From: Avichristensenella sp031550535
GTDB lineage: Bacteria; Bacillota; Clostridia; Christensenellales; Aristaeellaceae
Assembly (NCBI GenBank): GCA_031550535.1
Contig: JAVBOM010000031.1
Coordinates: forward strand, 1 to 64,000
Length of the DNA: 64,000 nt
Reading direction: 5' to 3'
Below, piece by piece: positions 25,718 through 34,383 of this stretch. Made by a program: the position numbers and the translations under genes. The number at the start of each line of letters is the position of its first letter. Position 1 is the first letter of the stretch. A model generated the notes under the pieces. That model was not told the origin of the DNA. It was given only the letters and a program-made list of their open reading frames with translations, and made no database searches.

Positions 25718-26242
25718 TTACGGTATCAGGGACTCGATAAACAGCGAGAACTGGCGCAGGAACGGAATCGTGCCGCGCGGCAGGTTCACCTGCAGCAGCA
25801 CGCCGAAGACGATGTACAGCACCAGCGTAATCAGCAGCGCGAACAGGCACAGCCGCAGGTACTTGCGCTCGCCCAGCAGAATGCCGTAGGCGACCAGGAA
25901 CAGGAAGCACGTCGGCATAAAGCCCAGCGGGTCCAGAATGAACGAAACAATGACGACAATCACGATGCCGATGAACATCTTGTTGGTGAAAAACGGCGGA
26001 ATCGACTTCGCAAAGGCGCTGAGGCTGAACTCCGGCTTTCCTTTGTTCTTGCGGATGATCTTGATGATGTTCGCCGCGATGCAGGCAATCAGCAGCACCA
26101 GGATGACGCTCGGCCAGATGTTCGGCTTCAGCGCGTTGGGGTTGTTGAGCACCTTGATCGGGATGGGCGCTTCCAGCACATGAAAGAATAGCGTGAACAG
26201 GAAGAAAATCAGCAGGAGAATATTCACGATGAGCTCCAACAA
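25718..26242 (-). CDS. tctB: Tripartite tricarboxylate transporter small membrane subunit TctB
   Basis: A 174-residue protein with four predicted membrane segments (for example LIVNILLLIFFLFTLFF and FIGIVIVVIVSFILDPLGFM). Position between tctC and tctA and the size identify it as TctB, a poorly conserved partner of TctA. The TTG start at 26242 follows GGAGAG at about 10 nt. An intercistronic hairpin separates it from tctC. Confidence 0.88.
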   Translation of the reverse strand: MLELIVNILLLIFFLFTLFFHVLEAPIPIKVLNNPNALKPNIWPSVILVLLIACIAANIIKIIRKNKGKPEFSLSAFAKSIPPFFTNKMFIGIVIVVIVSFILDPLGFMPTCFLFLVAYGILLGERKYLRLCLFALLITLVLYIVFGVLLQVNLPRGTIPFLRQFSLFIESLIP

Positions 26243-26272
26243 GGGATATCCACTCTCCTTTATATAGCGGAA

Positions 26273-26325
26273 TGGGTTTCTTGCGAAATCCTCATATGGC
26301 GCCGGTTTCTCAAACCTCGTCCTAT
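26273..26325 (+). repeat. Family A palindromic repeat, shortened
   Basis: TGGGTTTCTTGCGAAATCC hairpin and a degraded GGCGCCGGTTTCTCAAACC dyad. It lies between tctC and tctB. Confidence 0.65.
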
Positions 26326-26362
26326 CGAAAGAGCCGGCCTTCCGACCGGCCCTCTCGGGATC
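26326..26362 (-). terminator. Intercistronic hairpin between tctC and tctB
   Basis: On the transcribed strand GAGAGGGCCGGTC pairs with GGCCGGCTCT and is followed by TTTCG. As an imperfect terminator or 3'-end protector it would give more binding-protein mRNA than membrane-subunit mRNA. Confidence 0.6.
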
Positions 26363-26386
26363 CTGCGTTCATGGGCGGGGCGCGCC

Positions 26387-27379
26387 TTACTCGTAGTAGT
26401 TCTTCGTCAAGACGCCCTGCTCTTTGAGGTAATCCGTAAAGGTGACGTACTCGCTCTCAAACAGGTCCGCGAACTCCTGCCCGGACGAGAAGCCCTGCCG
26501 CTCGTTCAGCGTGCTCTGCACCAGGAACTCCTGCCACGTGTCCGTCTCCACGGCCTTAGCAATCGCGGCCACCAGCGTGTCGATCGCGCCCTCCGGCGTC
26601 CCGGCCTTGGCCATGATGCCGCGCCACGTGCCGATGTAGGAATCGATGCCCAGCTCGCCCGTGCTCTGCATGTCCGGATACAGCTCCATGCGCTTGTCAA
26701 ACAGGCAGACCAGCGGCACCACGTCGCCGGATTCGATCAGGCCCGCGATCTCGGTCGTGCCGGTAATCATCAGGTCGATGTGCCCGCCCACCAGCGCCGC
26801 GTTCATCTCCGCGCCGCCGCTGTACGGAATCTCCGTCACTTCCAGCCCTTCCAGCGTCTGCTGCAGGCCCGCTCCGTCCGCGCCGGTCGCCGTCAGCATA
26901 CCCACGTTGATGCCGTAGGGGTTGGCCTTGGCGTACTCCACCATCTCGGAGAAGTTCGTGTAGCCCTTCTGATCCATCGCCTTCTTGGACGCGGCGATGA
27001 TGTTGATGGAATGCACCAGCTTGGCCACCGGGATGAATTCCGACCGGTAGTCCATGGACGTGGTGCCCTGCAGGTCCTGCATGATGAGGGACTGCGTGCC
27101 CAGCATGAAGGTGTAGCCGTCCGCGGGCTGTTTGTACGTGTACTCCACGCCTGTCACGCCGCCGGCGCCCTCGACGTTGACAACCTCCACCTCAACGCCC
27201 AGGATATCCTTCAGAAGCGACGCCATCGGCCGGATCGTGCTGTCCGCGCCGCCGCCAACGCCCCAGGGGCAAACGATCTCGATCTTGCGCTCAAACTTCC
27301 AACTGCTTTCCGCCGTGGCCACCGCGGCCATCGAGAGGACCATCAGCAGTGCCAGGGCCAGGCTGACGCACCTTTTCAT
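26387..27379 (-). CDS. tctC: Tripartite tricarboxylate transporter substrate-binding protein TctC
   Basis: A 330-residue periplasmic-binding-type protein. A signal peptide (MKRCVSLALALLMVLSMAAV then ATA) precedes the Bug/TctC domain with KIEIVCPWGVGGGADSTIRP (ligand loop) near 31. VEVVNVEGAGGVTGVEYTYK follows near 55. It lacks a lipobox cysteine, so its membrane attachment is unclear. ATG 27379 is preceded by AAGGAGGAATCCCCC. It is the first gene of the leftward transporter-citrate lyase unit and faces the LysR gene. The ligand is presumed to be citrate from the neighbours. Confidence 0.92.
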   Translation of the reverse strand: MKRCVSLALALLMVLSMAAVATAESSWKFERKIEIVCPWGVGGGADSTIRPMASLLKDILGVEVEVVNVEGAGGVTGVEYTYKQPADGYTFMLGTQSLIMQDLQGTTSMDYRSEFIPVAKLVHSINIIAASKKAMDQKGYTNFSEMVEYAKANPYGINVGMLTATGADGAGLQQTLEGLEVTEIPYSGGAEMNAALVGGHIDLMITGTTEIAGLIESGDVVPLVCLFDKRMELYPDMQSTGELGIDSYIGTWRGIMAKAGTPEGAIDTLVAAIAKAVETDTWQEFLVQSTLNERQGFSSGQEFADLFESEYVTFTDYLKEQGVLTKNYYE

Positions 27380-27421
27380 GGGGGATTCCTCCTTAAAAAA
27401 TATTGCATCCATGTACAAAGT

Positions 27422-27450
27422 ATGATAATCTACCCATGAGTATAATGCAA
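27422..27450 (-). promoter_or_regulatory. Predicted promoter of tctCBA-abrB-citDEF
   Basis: On the minus strand TTGCAT (27450-27445), 17 bp and TATCAT (27427-27422) precede tctC. The AT-rich 137-bp divergent region shared with the LysR gene is the expected site for LysR control. Confidence 0.5.
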
Positions 27451-27516
27451 ATACCAATTCTTCTATGTGTTCCATAACGGAATGCTTATGGACAACAATG
27501 TGAGGCAGTGATCACT

Positions 27517-28413
27517 ATGAACCTCAAACACGCGCACTACGTGCTCACCATTCTGCGCGAGGGCAGCATCACCGCCGCGGCGAAAAAGCTCTATATCTCC
27601 CAGCCCTCTCTCAGCCAGACCGTCAAGCAGATCGAGCTGAACCTGGGCGCGCCCGTCTTTGACCGCACGACGGACGCCCTGTCGCTCACCTATGCCGGGG
27701 AAAAGTATGTGGAAGCCATGCGCATGGTCATGATGCTTCAATCCAACCTCATCAACGAGATCGAGGCAACCAAGGCCGAGGTCCACGGGCGGATGCGCCT
27801 GGGCATCTCGGTGCAGCGGGGCATGACCCTGCTGCCGCTGGTCATCCCGGAATTTGTTAAAAAGTATCCGTATGTGCGGATCGAACTGGAGGAGCACGGC
27901 TCGGACACGCTGGAGCGGCTGGTCGGGGAAGGCACGTGCGACCTGGCGCTCGTCACCACCAACCCCAAGGCCAACAACCTGGAGTATGTACTGATTGAAA
28001 ACGAGCAGCTCGTGCTGATGGCCGCGAACACCACCGCGCTGGCCGCCCGCCACGCGGATGGCGAAGCGATCGGCATCACCGATGCGGCGGACGAGAAGTT
28101 CGTCAGCCTGAAGCCCGGCCACAGCGTGCGCGTCATCCAGGACCGGCTGTTCGCGCTGCACCACATCAACCCTAAAATACTGCTGGAAACCAACAGCCTG
28201 GAGGCGGCCAAGCACATTGCCGCCCGTGCCGACGCGGTCATGATCTGCCCGTATGTCTATATCGTCAACTCCGCCTCGCTCCGGTCGCTGACCCGCTGTT
28301 TCCCGATCCATAGCCACGGGTACGAGCGGCACTTCTACCTCTGCTACCGCAAGGGGCTATATTTCGCCCGGTACATGGAGGACTTCATCGCCATTGTGAA
28401 GAGCAAGCTATGA
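27517..28413 (+). CDS. LysR-family transcriptional regulator, probable citrate-locus activator
   Basis: A 298-residue LysR protein. The N-terminal winged helix (MNLKHAHYVLTILREGSITA then AAKKLYISQPSLSQTVKQIE) precedes an effector-binding domain of two Rossmann-like lobes (RLGISVQRGMTLLPLVIPEF). It reads divergently from tctC, the classic arrangement for a LysR protein that controls the neighbouring operon in response to its substrate. Citrate is inferred as the effector. ATG 27517 is preferred over GTG 27508 because GAGG lies about 11 nt before it. Confidence 0.88.
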   Translation: MNLKHAHYVLTILREGSITAAAKKLYISQPSLSQTVKQIELNLGAPVFDRTTDALSLTYAGEKYVEAMRMVMMLQSNLINEIEATKAEVHGRMRLGISVQRGMTLLPLVIPEFVKKYPYVRIELEEHGSDTLERLVGEGTCDLALVTTNPKANNLEYVLIENEQLVLMAANTTALAARHADGEAIGITDAADEKFVSLKPGHSVRVIQDRLFALHHINPKILLETNSLEAAKHIAARADAVMICPYVYIVNSASLRSLTRCFPIHSHGYERHFYLCYRKGLYFARYMEDFIAIVKSKL

Positions 28414-28706
28414 CCGCCCCTCGCGCGCACGGAGAAAAGGACTTCTGGCGAAATCCTTTTATGGCTTCTGACGCTCATTTTGCAATACATCGTCAATCTA
28501 TTCTGACGCATTTGAGCGATTATCTGCATCCAAAACCGCTATATTGTGATACTTTCTTCGTATAAACGCTACATACCGCTTGACGCGGCTTATTTTGTCG
28601 CGTATACTGTTCATAGTCTGTCACAATCATGTTACCCGGCCTGCGCCACATTGAAATATTTAAACGCCATTGTGGATATACCTAACTCACGCGGGGGGCT
28701 GAGGCA
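28414..28706 (+). other. Intergenic region with degenerate repeat; promoter not certain
   Basis: It contains a half-degraded family A copy (28431-28480, GGACTTCTGGCGAAATCC) and then unusually AT-rich DNA (28485-28690) compared with the rest of the window. This suggests the regulatory region of the two-domain GntR gene. No clear -35/-10 pair is assigned. Confidence 0.4.
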
Positions 28707-30191
28707 ATGGAGAAAATAACAAAGTTCCAATACCTTCACAATATGCTGAAGCAGGAGATTTTTACGGAAAAGCTTCGCTATGGCGACCGCATGCCTTCCA
28801 TCAACCAGCTCTGCGACATGTATCACGTCGGCGTGCGCACGGTGAAGGATGTCATCGCCGCGCTGCGTGAGGAGGGCTACATCCGGACCGAAGAGCGCAA
28901 AAATGCTGTGATCGTATACAAGAAGGACCGGCCCAACGAGCAGATACTGCCCGTTCGTTTTTTATTTGAGCGGCGGGACGCGGTGCTCGAAGTGCTCCGG
29001 GTTATGCGGCAGCTCTACCCCAGCATGTTCGCGCAGGCCGTTCCGCTGTGCACCACCGCGGACGTGATGGCGCTGCGGAAAATTCTTCGGGGCATGGACG
29101 ATCTCCCGCTCCGGCGGAAGCTCGCCGTCGCCTCCAGCCTCTTCCAGCGCCTGCTCGGCAGGTACGGCAATCCCATCCTGCTGGATCTGTTTATTGATTT
29201 GGAATTTTTCACCAACCTGGCCGTTCTGGACGGCTTCGCAAACCCCTACGATGTGCTGACGACCGACGCGGAGCAGAAGATCGGCGGGTATATCGACATG
29301 GTGTCGCGCGGCGACGTGCCCGGCCTTCAGCGCGTGTTGGAGATCCTGTATGACAACATCTACCAGTTCACCCTGCAGTACTATGACGCGCTGGCGCGTG
29401 CGTATCCCCAGTTTGTTACCCACCCGCAGATCGGCTTCGCCTGGTACACGCAGTGGGCGTACCCGTATGCCTATCTGGAGCTGGCCAGGACCGTCATCGA
29501 CGGCATTGGTACGGGTCTATACCGGGACGGGGACTTCCTGCCGCCGGTGTCCGCCATGTCGCGGGACTACAGCGTCTCTCCCCAGACGGTACAGAAGGCG
29601 ATCGGCGTCCTGGTCGGCCTCGGGCTTGTCCGGACGTTCAACGGCGTCGGCACCCGGGTGACGCTTGGCAACCTGCGCAACATGGACATCCGCCTGGAGG
29701 ATTCGCTCATGAAAAAGGACGCCTTCGCGTACCTCGGCGCCCTGCATGTGATCGTATTATCCTGCCGGAAAATCGCGCTCATCGCTTTTGACCATTTCAC
29801 GCCGGACGCGGTGCGCACCATTGAGCGCGAGGTCGAGACCATCCAAAACGGTTTCCTCCTCCTGGACGCGTTCTGGCGCGGCATCGTGGATGTGCAGCCC
29901 TTTACCGCGCTGAGCGAAATATTCGCGCAGGTCAACGGCCTGATGAAATGGGGGCAGTGCTTCGTGCTCGCCCGTCCCATCTTCATCCAGGGCGTAGTGC
30001 TGTGCGGCAGGTGCAAAACCGCGCTGGAAAACATCCGCACCAATGACAAGGACGCCTTCGCCGACACGATCGAATCCGCGTTCTGCTATGCCTTCAGCGC
30101 GCTGCAAAAGAACCTCGTGTCCTTTGGGCTGACGGAGGCCGGCACGCTGGCGATCCCTGGGGTGGGCGTGCCGATATTGACTTCACAATAA
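28707..30191 (+). CDS. Regulator with two GntR-type winged-helix domains
   Basis: A 494-residue protein. The first GntR helix-turn-helix is at about 1-72 (LRYGDRMPSINQLCDMYHVG, RTVKDVIAALREEGYI). A second is at about 268-325 (GIGTGLYRDGDFLPPVSAMS, YSVSPQTVQKAIGVLVGLGL). Between and after them are helical regions with no known ligand domain. Duplicated GntR DNA-binding domains in one chain are uncommon and could bind two half-sites at distance. ATG 28707 is preceded by GGGGGGCTGAGGCA. It ends in a strong terminator. The target is unknown; neighbours are a LysR regulator and, convergently, the peptide exporter gene. Confidence 0.75.
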   Translation: MEKITKFQYLHNMLKQEIFTEKLRYGDRMPSINQLCDMYHVGVRTVKDVIAALREEGYIRTEERKNAVIVYKKDRPNEQILPVRFLFERRDAVLEVLRVMRQLYPSMFAQAVPLCTTADVMALRKILRGMDDLPLRRKLAVASSLFQRLLGRYGNPILLDLFIDLEFFTNLAVLDGFANPYDVLTTDAEQKIGGYIDMVSRGDVPGLQRVLEILYDNIYQFTLQYYDALARAYPQFVTHPQIGFAWYTQWAYPYAYLELARTVIDGIGTGLYRDGDFLPPVSAMSRDYSVSPQTVQKAIGVLVGLGLVRTFNGVGTRVTLGNLRNMDIRLEDSLMKKDAFAYLGALHVIVLSCRKIALIAFDHFTPDAVRTIEREVETIQNGFLLLDAFWRGIVDVQPFTALSEIFAQVNGLMKWGQCFVLARPIFIQGVVLCGRCKTALENIRTNDKDAFADTIESAFCYAFSALQKNLVSFGLTEAGTLAIPGVGVPILTSQ

Positions 30192-30200
30192 GTACACATA

Positions 30201-30243
30201 GAAAAAGCCGCTGGTCGAATGATCGATCAGCGGCTTTTTTCAG
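30201..30243 (+). terminator. Bidirectional rho-independent terminator
   Basis: AAAAAGCCGCTGGTCG pairs with CGATCAGCGGCTTTTTT, giving a stem with A and T runs on either side. It can end both the GntR gene and the convergent ABC transporter transcript. Confidence 0.9.
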
Positions 30244-30278
30244 AGCGGTTTCAAAAACATAGCGCGTGGATTTGCAAG

Positions 30279-31988
30279 CTATAATACGCTGGCTGCCGGC
30301 GTTCGCTCCTCCACCGCCCTCCCGTCCTCCAGATGAATGCATTGATCGCACAAATCCAGCAGGGGCGCGCGGTGGGAAATCACGACGCAGGTCATGCCCA
30401 GGGTCGTATGCCTAAGGTTGTGAATCACAGCCTGCTCCGTGTTAAAGTCCAGCGCGGACGTGGCCTCGTCCAGGATCAGGATGGGCCGGTGGCGGAGCAG
30501 CGCCCGCGCGATGGCGATGCGCTGGGCCTGTCCTTCCGACACGGTTCCGCCCCGCTCGGTCAGCACGGTATCCAGCCCTTTCGGCAGGTCGAGCACAAAT
30601 GCCGCCTCCGCCGTGGTCAGGGCGGCATTCATTTCCGCCTCCGTGGCGTCCGGGTTGCCCATCAGCAGATTGTCGCGAACCGTGCCCGACAGCAGCGTGT
30701 TCCCCTGCGCCACGTACGAAAAATACGTCCGCGTGCCCGCGCCAAGCGGCTGGCGTCCGCCGTTCGTGTCGTACAAAAGCGCTTCCCCTTCGTCCGCCGT
30801 GACAAGCCCCAGCATCAGCCGGGCGATGGTCGTTTTGCCCGCGCCGCTCTCGCCGACCAGGCCGACGCGCGTTCCAGGCTCCATGTCCAGGGACAGAGAC
30901 CGCAGCACCGGGTCGCCCTTGTACGCAAAGCTCACGTTTTCCATCCGGATGCCCACGGCGCCCTTCAGCCGCTGTGTTTCTTCGCGCGGCTCCTGCTCCA
31001 TGGCGTCCAGCTCCATCACGCGCCCCGCGGACGCGAGCACATTCGCGCCCTTGGGAATCAGTTGGGGCAGCGACAGCAGCGATCCCTGGATCTGTGACGC
31101 CAGCGCCAGAAACACGCTCATGGTCCCGTAGGTGATATCCCCGTGGAACAGCCGGTACACGCCCCAACCGAAGGCCAGCACATACCCGAAGGAAAAGAGG
31201 CCGTTCGTGCCCAGACGGATGTACATGCTGGTCAGGCTCCGTTTGCGCAGCACGGTAAACCGGCTGTCCCGGAGCGAGTCCAGCGTATCGGCGCAGCGGC
31301 CTTCCCACTCAAACGCCTTCACGGACGTGATGTTCGCGGCGCTCTCCTGGATGAACCCGCGATACGCGGACTCATTGTCCATCAGCGCCTTCTGGTAGTC
31401 GCGCAGCTTGCCGCCGAAGATCACGCTCGTCAAAACACCCGCCGGACCCACGATCAGGATGGTGAGCGCCAGCATGGGCTCGTACTGATACAGCACGCAA
31501 AAAGACAGGATGAGCCGGACGATCAGATAGAAGCCGGTCGGAATAATGTCGGCGATGCCGTTGGCGACCTCGTTGATGTCGTTGTTCAGGCGCGTCGTCA
31601 GGTCGCCCGTATGAAAGGCGGTGATCTTGTTCCATGGCCCCGCGAGCGTCCGCCGGTATACATCCGCGCGGATGCCAAAGGCGTACTGTTCGTGAATCAG
31701 CGTGGTCATGAAGGTGCTCAGCGCGCCCGCGCCAATGGAGGCCACCGTCAGCGCCACGAGGATGGCAAAGCCCGCCACGTCCAGCGTACTGCTCACGACC
31801 GCGCTGTCAATCAGGCGCTTGTTCAGCAGCGTGCAACCGATGCTCAGCAGGGTCAGCGATCCATCAAAAAGCAGAAGAAGCGCGAGGCGCCGCATGAATG
31901 GCCGTGTTTTCTCCAGCATCCAGCGCAGGTGCTTCTTCTGCTTGGCAAAGCTACCGTATTCGGCCATGCGTTGTCTGATCCATCCCAT
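30279..31988 (-). CDS. ABC transporter, fused permease and ATPase, likely peptide exporter
   Basis: A 569-residue half-transporter. Six membrane segments lie in residues 30-310. The nucleotide-binding domain follows with Walker A GESGAGKTT (379-387), signature VSEGQAQRIAIARAL (483-497) and Walker B ILILDEATSALD (503-514). There is no N-terminal C39 peptidase domain, so leader removal must be done by another protein; the S24/S26 peptidase at 39703 is the candidate. It starts 4 bp after the PqqD-fusion stop with GGAGCAGGAA upstream and is the last gene of the long leftward unit. Its position with the precursors and radical SAM gene suggests it exports the modified peptides. Confidence 0.9.
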   Translation of the reverse strand: MGWIRQRMAEYGSFAKQKKHLRWMLEKTRPFMRRLALLLLFDGSLTLLSIGCTLLNKRLIDSAVVSSTLDVAGFAILVALTVASIGAGALSTFMTTLIHEQYAFGIRADVYRRTLAGPWNKITAFHTGDLTTRLNNDINEVANGIADIIPTGFYLIVRLILSFCVLYQYEPMLALTILIVGPAGVLTSVIFGGKLRDYQKALMDNESAYRGFIQESAANITSVKAFEWEGRCADTLDSLRDSRFTVLRKRSLTSMYIRLGTNGLFSFGYVLAFGWGVYRLFHGDITYGTMSVFLALASQIQGSLLSLPQLIPKGANVLASAGRVMELDAMEQEPREETQRLKGAVGIRMENVSFAYKGDPVLRSLSLDMEPGTRVGLVGESGAGKTTIARLMLGLVTADEGEALLYDTNGGRQPLGAGTRTYFSYVAQGNTLLSGTVRDNLLMGNPDATEAEMNAALTTAEAAFVLDLPKGLDTVLTERGGTVSEGQAQRIAIARALLRHRPILILDEATSALDFNTEQAVIHNLRHTTLGMTCVVISHRAPLLDLCDQCIHLEDGRAVEERTPAASVL

Positions 31989-31992
31989 GGCG

Positions 31993-33234
31993 TTATTCCT
32001 GCTCCTCCAGGAGGCCGTGCCCTCTCAGCTTGTCCAGGAACGCGTCCAGGTCCTTGGCGGCGGTCTGCTCCTCCACCTCGAACTCCCCAAGGATCAACCG
32101 CAGCAAGTCCTCCCGCGCGACCGGGCGCTGCAGGTTCTCCCAGATGAACGCGGATACGTCGTTGAGAACAATCGCGCCCTCAAATGTATCGATGTTCTTC
32201 CCCACCGGCATCACGATATGCTCCCCCACCACGTTGCGCAGTACAAAGCCTTCCTTCACCTTCATGTCGGTCCTTGCCTCCTCAATTCGTGAATTGCCCT
32301 CGATCGGGCTATATAGTATGGAATGCGTCAGCCGCGCCGAGGCCGCGTCCATCCCGCCGAACACGCGGTATATCGGCACGCGCGCGCAGAGCTTCTTGAT
32401 AAACATAAACGAGGCCACCGCCGCCGCGTTGTCCCACATGGGCATGAAGCACTGCTGATGCATCAGCCGGCGGGCCTGGCTTTGCGAAAGCCTGCGTATC
32501 CGGTGGAACGGCGCCCTGCGCACCTCCAGGATCGCCCGGAGCGGATACTCTACGGGGGCAAAAATCTGCTCCTTGCCATCCCACGGCACGCCGCAGATGT
32601 CCGCGCCCTCCGCCGTCAGGCGAACGGCGGGCCGGTCCCCGCTGATCATCTTTGCGCCCAGGGTATTCACCCACTGCTGGGCGCGGACGGACTTGCCCGT
32701 CCCGGACATGGCGGTATACGCCACCGCGCGCCCGTCCAGCGCCACGCACGCGGAGTGGAGCGAAATCGCCCCGTAGGACGGCATCGCGCACTCGATGGCC
32801 GTGCGGATCAGGTGCAGCAGCTTGACCCGCTGCCCTTCCTCGAACTCGCACGGGGGCAGCCATGCGGTGAGCGTAGCGTAATCGTAGGAGGCAGAAAGCC
32901 GCGCCGGGATGGCCGGAATCGCGGACGTGAAGAGCCATCCGCCGCCGGTATCGCGGCAGACGATCTCCTCGGTCTGGAACACCACCGCGCCTTCCTCTGG
33001 AATTTCCACATCCGAAAACGACAGCCGGATGGTGCGCGCGAACGCCCTCTCCCGCGTAAACGCGGCAAAGGTGCCGGGATCCCGGTCACATTCCACCCGT
33101 GCGTTCGCGAAGTAGAATGTCTGTGGTCCATGACCGTCTGCACGGCGCTGTGCAAGCGGATCGGCGATCCGCCCAGCTTCGGCTTTGGCCGGGTCTGGCT
33201 GTGCCACGGTCCGCCGTGGCTGTTTGCTCGTCAT
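31993..33234 (-). CDS. HPr-kinase-like/PqqD fusion protein of the peptide modification locus
   Basis: At 413 residues, the N-terminal part (about 40-300) resembles HprK-type serine kinases seen in RiPP clusters. Its P-loop AMSGTGKS is at 175-182 and acidic residues occur in SGDRPAVRL near 198. The C-terminal 90 residues (KEGFVLRNVVGEHIVMPVGK, IVLNDVSAFIWENLQRPVAR) form a PqqD fold, the RiPP recognition element that binds leader peptides and presents them to the modifying enzyme. The kinase-like part may phosphorylate the peptide or act structurally; this is not shown. ATG 33234 follows GGTGGAG. It is linked to nine precursor genes upstream and the exporter downstream. Confidence 0.85.
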   Translation of the reverse strand: MTSKQPRRTVAQPDPAKAEAGRIADPLAQRRADGHGPQTFYFANARVECDRDPGTFAAFTRERAFARTIRLSFSDVEIPEEGAVVFQTEEIVCRDTGGGWLFTSAIPAIPARLSASYDYATLTAWLPPCEFEEGQRVKLLHLIRTAIECAMPSYGAISLHSACVALDGRAVAYTAMSGTGKSVRAQQWVNTLGAKMISGDRPAVRLTAEGADICGVPWDGKEQIFAPVEYPLRAILEVRRAPFHRIRRLSQSQARRLMHQQCFMPMWDNAAAVASFMFIKKLCARVPIYRVFGGMDAASARLTHSILYSPIEGNSRIEEARTDMKVKEGFVLRNVVGEHIVMPVGKNIDTFEGAIVLNDVSAFIWENLQRPVAREDLLRLILGEFEVEEQTAAKDLDAFLDKLRGHGLLEEQE

Positions 33235-33357
33235 CGTGGTACTCCACCTTTATCAGTGATAGGCGCCGCCAGCGTATCGCGCACGGACGCTTCTCCTTTT
33301 GCGCTTGTAAAGTCTATAAATCCGGTATAAACACCGAGGAAAAGGAACCAACCATAG

Positions 33358-33389
33358 CCATGGGCCCCGATGCCGCCCAAAACCCATGG
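33358..33389 (-). other. Conserved intergenic hairpin element (type H1), copy 1
   Basis: CCATGGG and CCCATGG arms enclose TTTTGGGCGGCATCGGGG on the transcribed strand. Homology with copy 2 extends over about 80 bp (33352-33432). The open reading phase differs between copies, so it is an RNA or DNA element, not a gene. Confidence 0.65.
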
Positions 33390-33699
33390 ACTTGGCGATC
33401 CCTTATTTGCTTCGACAGGCATGTCCTTTTTCCTGCCGAGGCGCGGTTTATGCCCCATAGGCAGTCAGGGCTGGCAGGATGCGCTGGGTATTTCGCTCCG
33501 CAAACACCTGCCCAAACCTCGCGTATGTGGGACCGGTCGGGGCAGGCGCCTGCCTCGCGCGAAACGTTCAATGTGCCTGTACGGATCAAGTGCTGCTTGC
33601 GCGGAAACCGCAAGAGTAGTCCCCGGGCTAAAACGGTCTAAAGGGGTTGTCAGGCCCGCCGTCATTTAACTGTAATGACCATTGCCTTCTTGCTCCGCC

Positions 33700-33822
33700 T
33701 TAGTTGGGGCACCTAATTATGCCCATGCCGGGACCGTTGGGTTTGCCGCTCGCCGCGACAATCTGCTCACGATAATCGAAATCGATTTTTTCAATTGTCG
33801 GTTCGCTATAGATACGCTTCAT
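33700..33822 (-). CDS. RiPP precursor peptide 1
   Basis: A 40-residue peptide. Residues 1-26 match the shared leader consensus MKRxYSEPTxEKIDFNYREQ followed by VVAxSG (here IVAASG). The core is KPNGPGMGIIRCPN with one Cys. ATG 33822 follows GGAGGAAATGTT. The leader match, the strong ribosome site and the neighbouring radical SAM, PqqD and exporter genes support a modified peptide; the modification is unknown. It is the precursor nearest the PqqD fusion. Confidence 0.8.
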   Translation of the reverse strand: MKRIYSEPTIEKIDFDYREQIVAASGKPNGPGMGIIRCPN

Positions 33823-33845
33823 AACATTTCCTCCGCTATATTATT

Positions 33846-33923
33846 GATATGCATCGGGCATCTCGCACCGTTCCCGCTTTCGCGACGTATGCGCGGGCAA
33901 ACGAAATGTTTGGGTCGCACAGG
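33846..33923 (-). promoter_or_regulatory. Conserved 5' leader (type L) of precursor 1
   Basis: On the transcribed strand CCCGC and GCGGG enclose GCATACGTCGCGAAA, followed by GTGCGAGATGCCCGATGCAT before the ribosome site. Close copies precede precursors 2, 3 and 4, so a structured untranslated leader is likely. Confidence 0.6.
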
Positions 33924-33928
33924 GTAAT

Positions 33929-33994
33929 GGTTACCATGGCGTGCGGCCATTTTTCGTGTTGGCAGCAGAATCGCCGCCACTCGCACAAGTAACC
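33929..33994 (-). ncRNA. Covarying stem-loop element (type H2), copy 1
   Basis: GGTTAC and GTAACC close a loop of about 54 nt containing GAGTGGCGGCGATTCTG. Equivalent closing stems are GGTTACC/GGTAGCC at 34685-34749 and GGTTGCC/GGCAACC at 35563-35628. The paired change is evidence for a conserved RNA helix. Confidence 0.6.
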
Positions 33995-34020
33995 TGTTTA
34001 AAAGGGGTACGCGAAAGCAA

Positions 34021-34082
34021 AGGCAGGGATTCCTCACGGAATCCTCTCATGGCGCCCGGTTCTTCGAATCAGCACCGCTGTC
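34021..34082 (+). repeat. Family A palindromic repeat
   Basis: GGGATTCCTCACGGAATCC hairpin and GGCGCCCGGTTCTTCGAATC dyad. It lies between H1 copy 2 and H2 copy 1. Confidence 0.8.
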
Positions 34083-34099
34083 AACGAAATCAACCATTG

Positions 34100-34131
34100 C
34101 CATGGGCCCCGATGCCGCCCAAAACCCATGG
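34100..34131 (-). other. Conserved intergenic hairpin element (type H1), copy 2
   Basis: Same CCATGGG/CCCATGG arms and the same TTTTGGGCGGCATCGGGG interior as copy 1. The flank GGACATGCCTGTCGAAGCAA is also shared with copy 1. Confidence 0.65.
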
Positions 34132-34383
34132 ACTTGACGATACCTTACTTGCTTCGACAGGCATGTCCTCTTTCCTGTCACGAACATACCTGCGTCGTTT
34201 GGGGAGTGGTTTACAGAAACCAGCAGTCACAGCCTTCGGGCGGTTTTACACCATAGCTCGCTCGCACAGCTTCTTGCCGCCCCGCTACGCCGGGAAGGCG
34301 GCGCGTGGTGACAAAAGAGCCGCAAAGGCATGCGCTAGGCTAAGAAAATCGCGCTAGCCAGAACTGCCCGACCCACCAGCGAT

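Noticed and set aside
24172..25740. Long plus-strand frame antisense to tctA
   Set aside because: It is His/Arg/Gln-rich and mirrors codon bias of tctA, which has all family motifs on the minus strand.
33231..33458. A 75-codon minus frame (SPWVLGGIGAHGYGWF) before the PqqD fusion, which resembles a small hydrophobic peptide
   Set aside because: It is produced by the H1 hairpin. The same DNA in the other four copies is read in different frames or has stops, so coding is not conserved, and it overlaps the next start.
33352..34175. Possible known riboswitch in the precursor leaders
   Set aside because: I compared the visible consensus with remembered cobalamin, TPP and cyclic-di-GMP class I motifs and found no match; it is reported only as an unassigned structured element.
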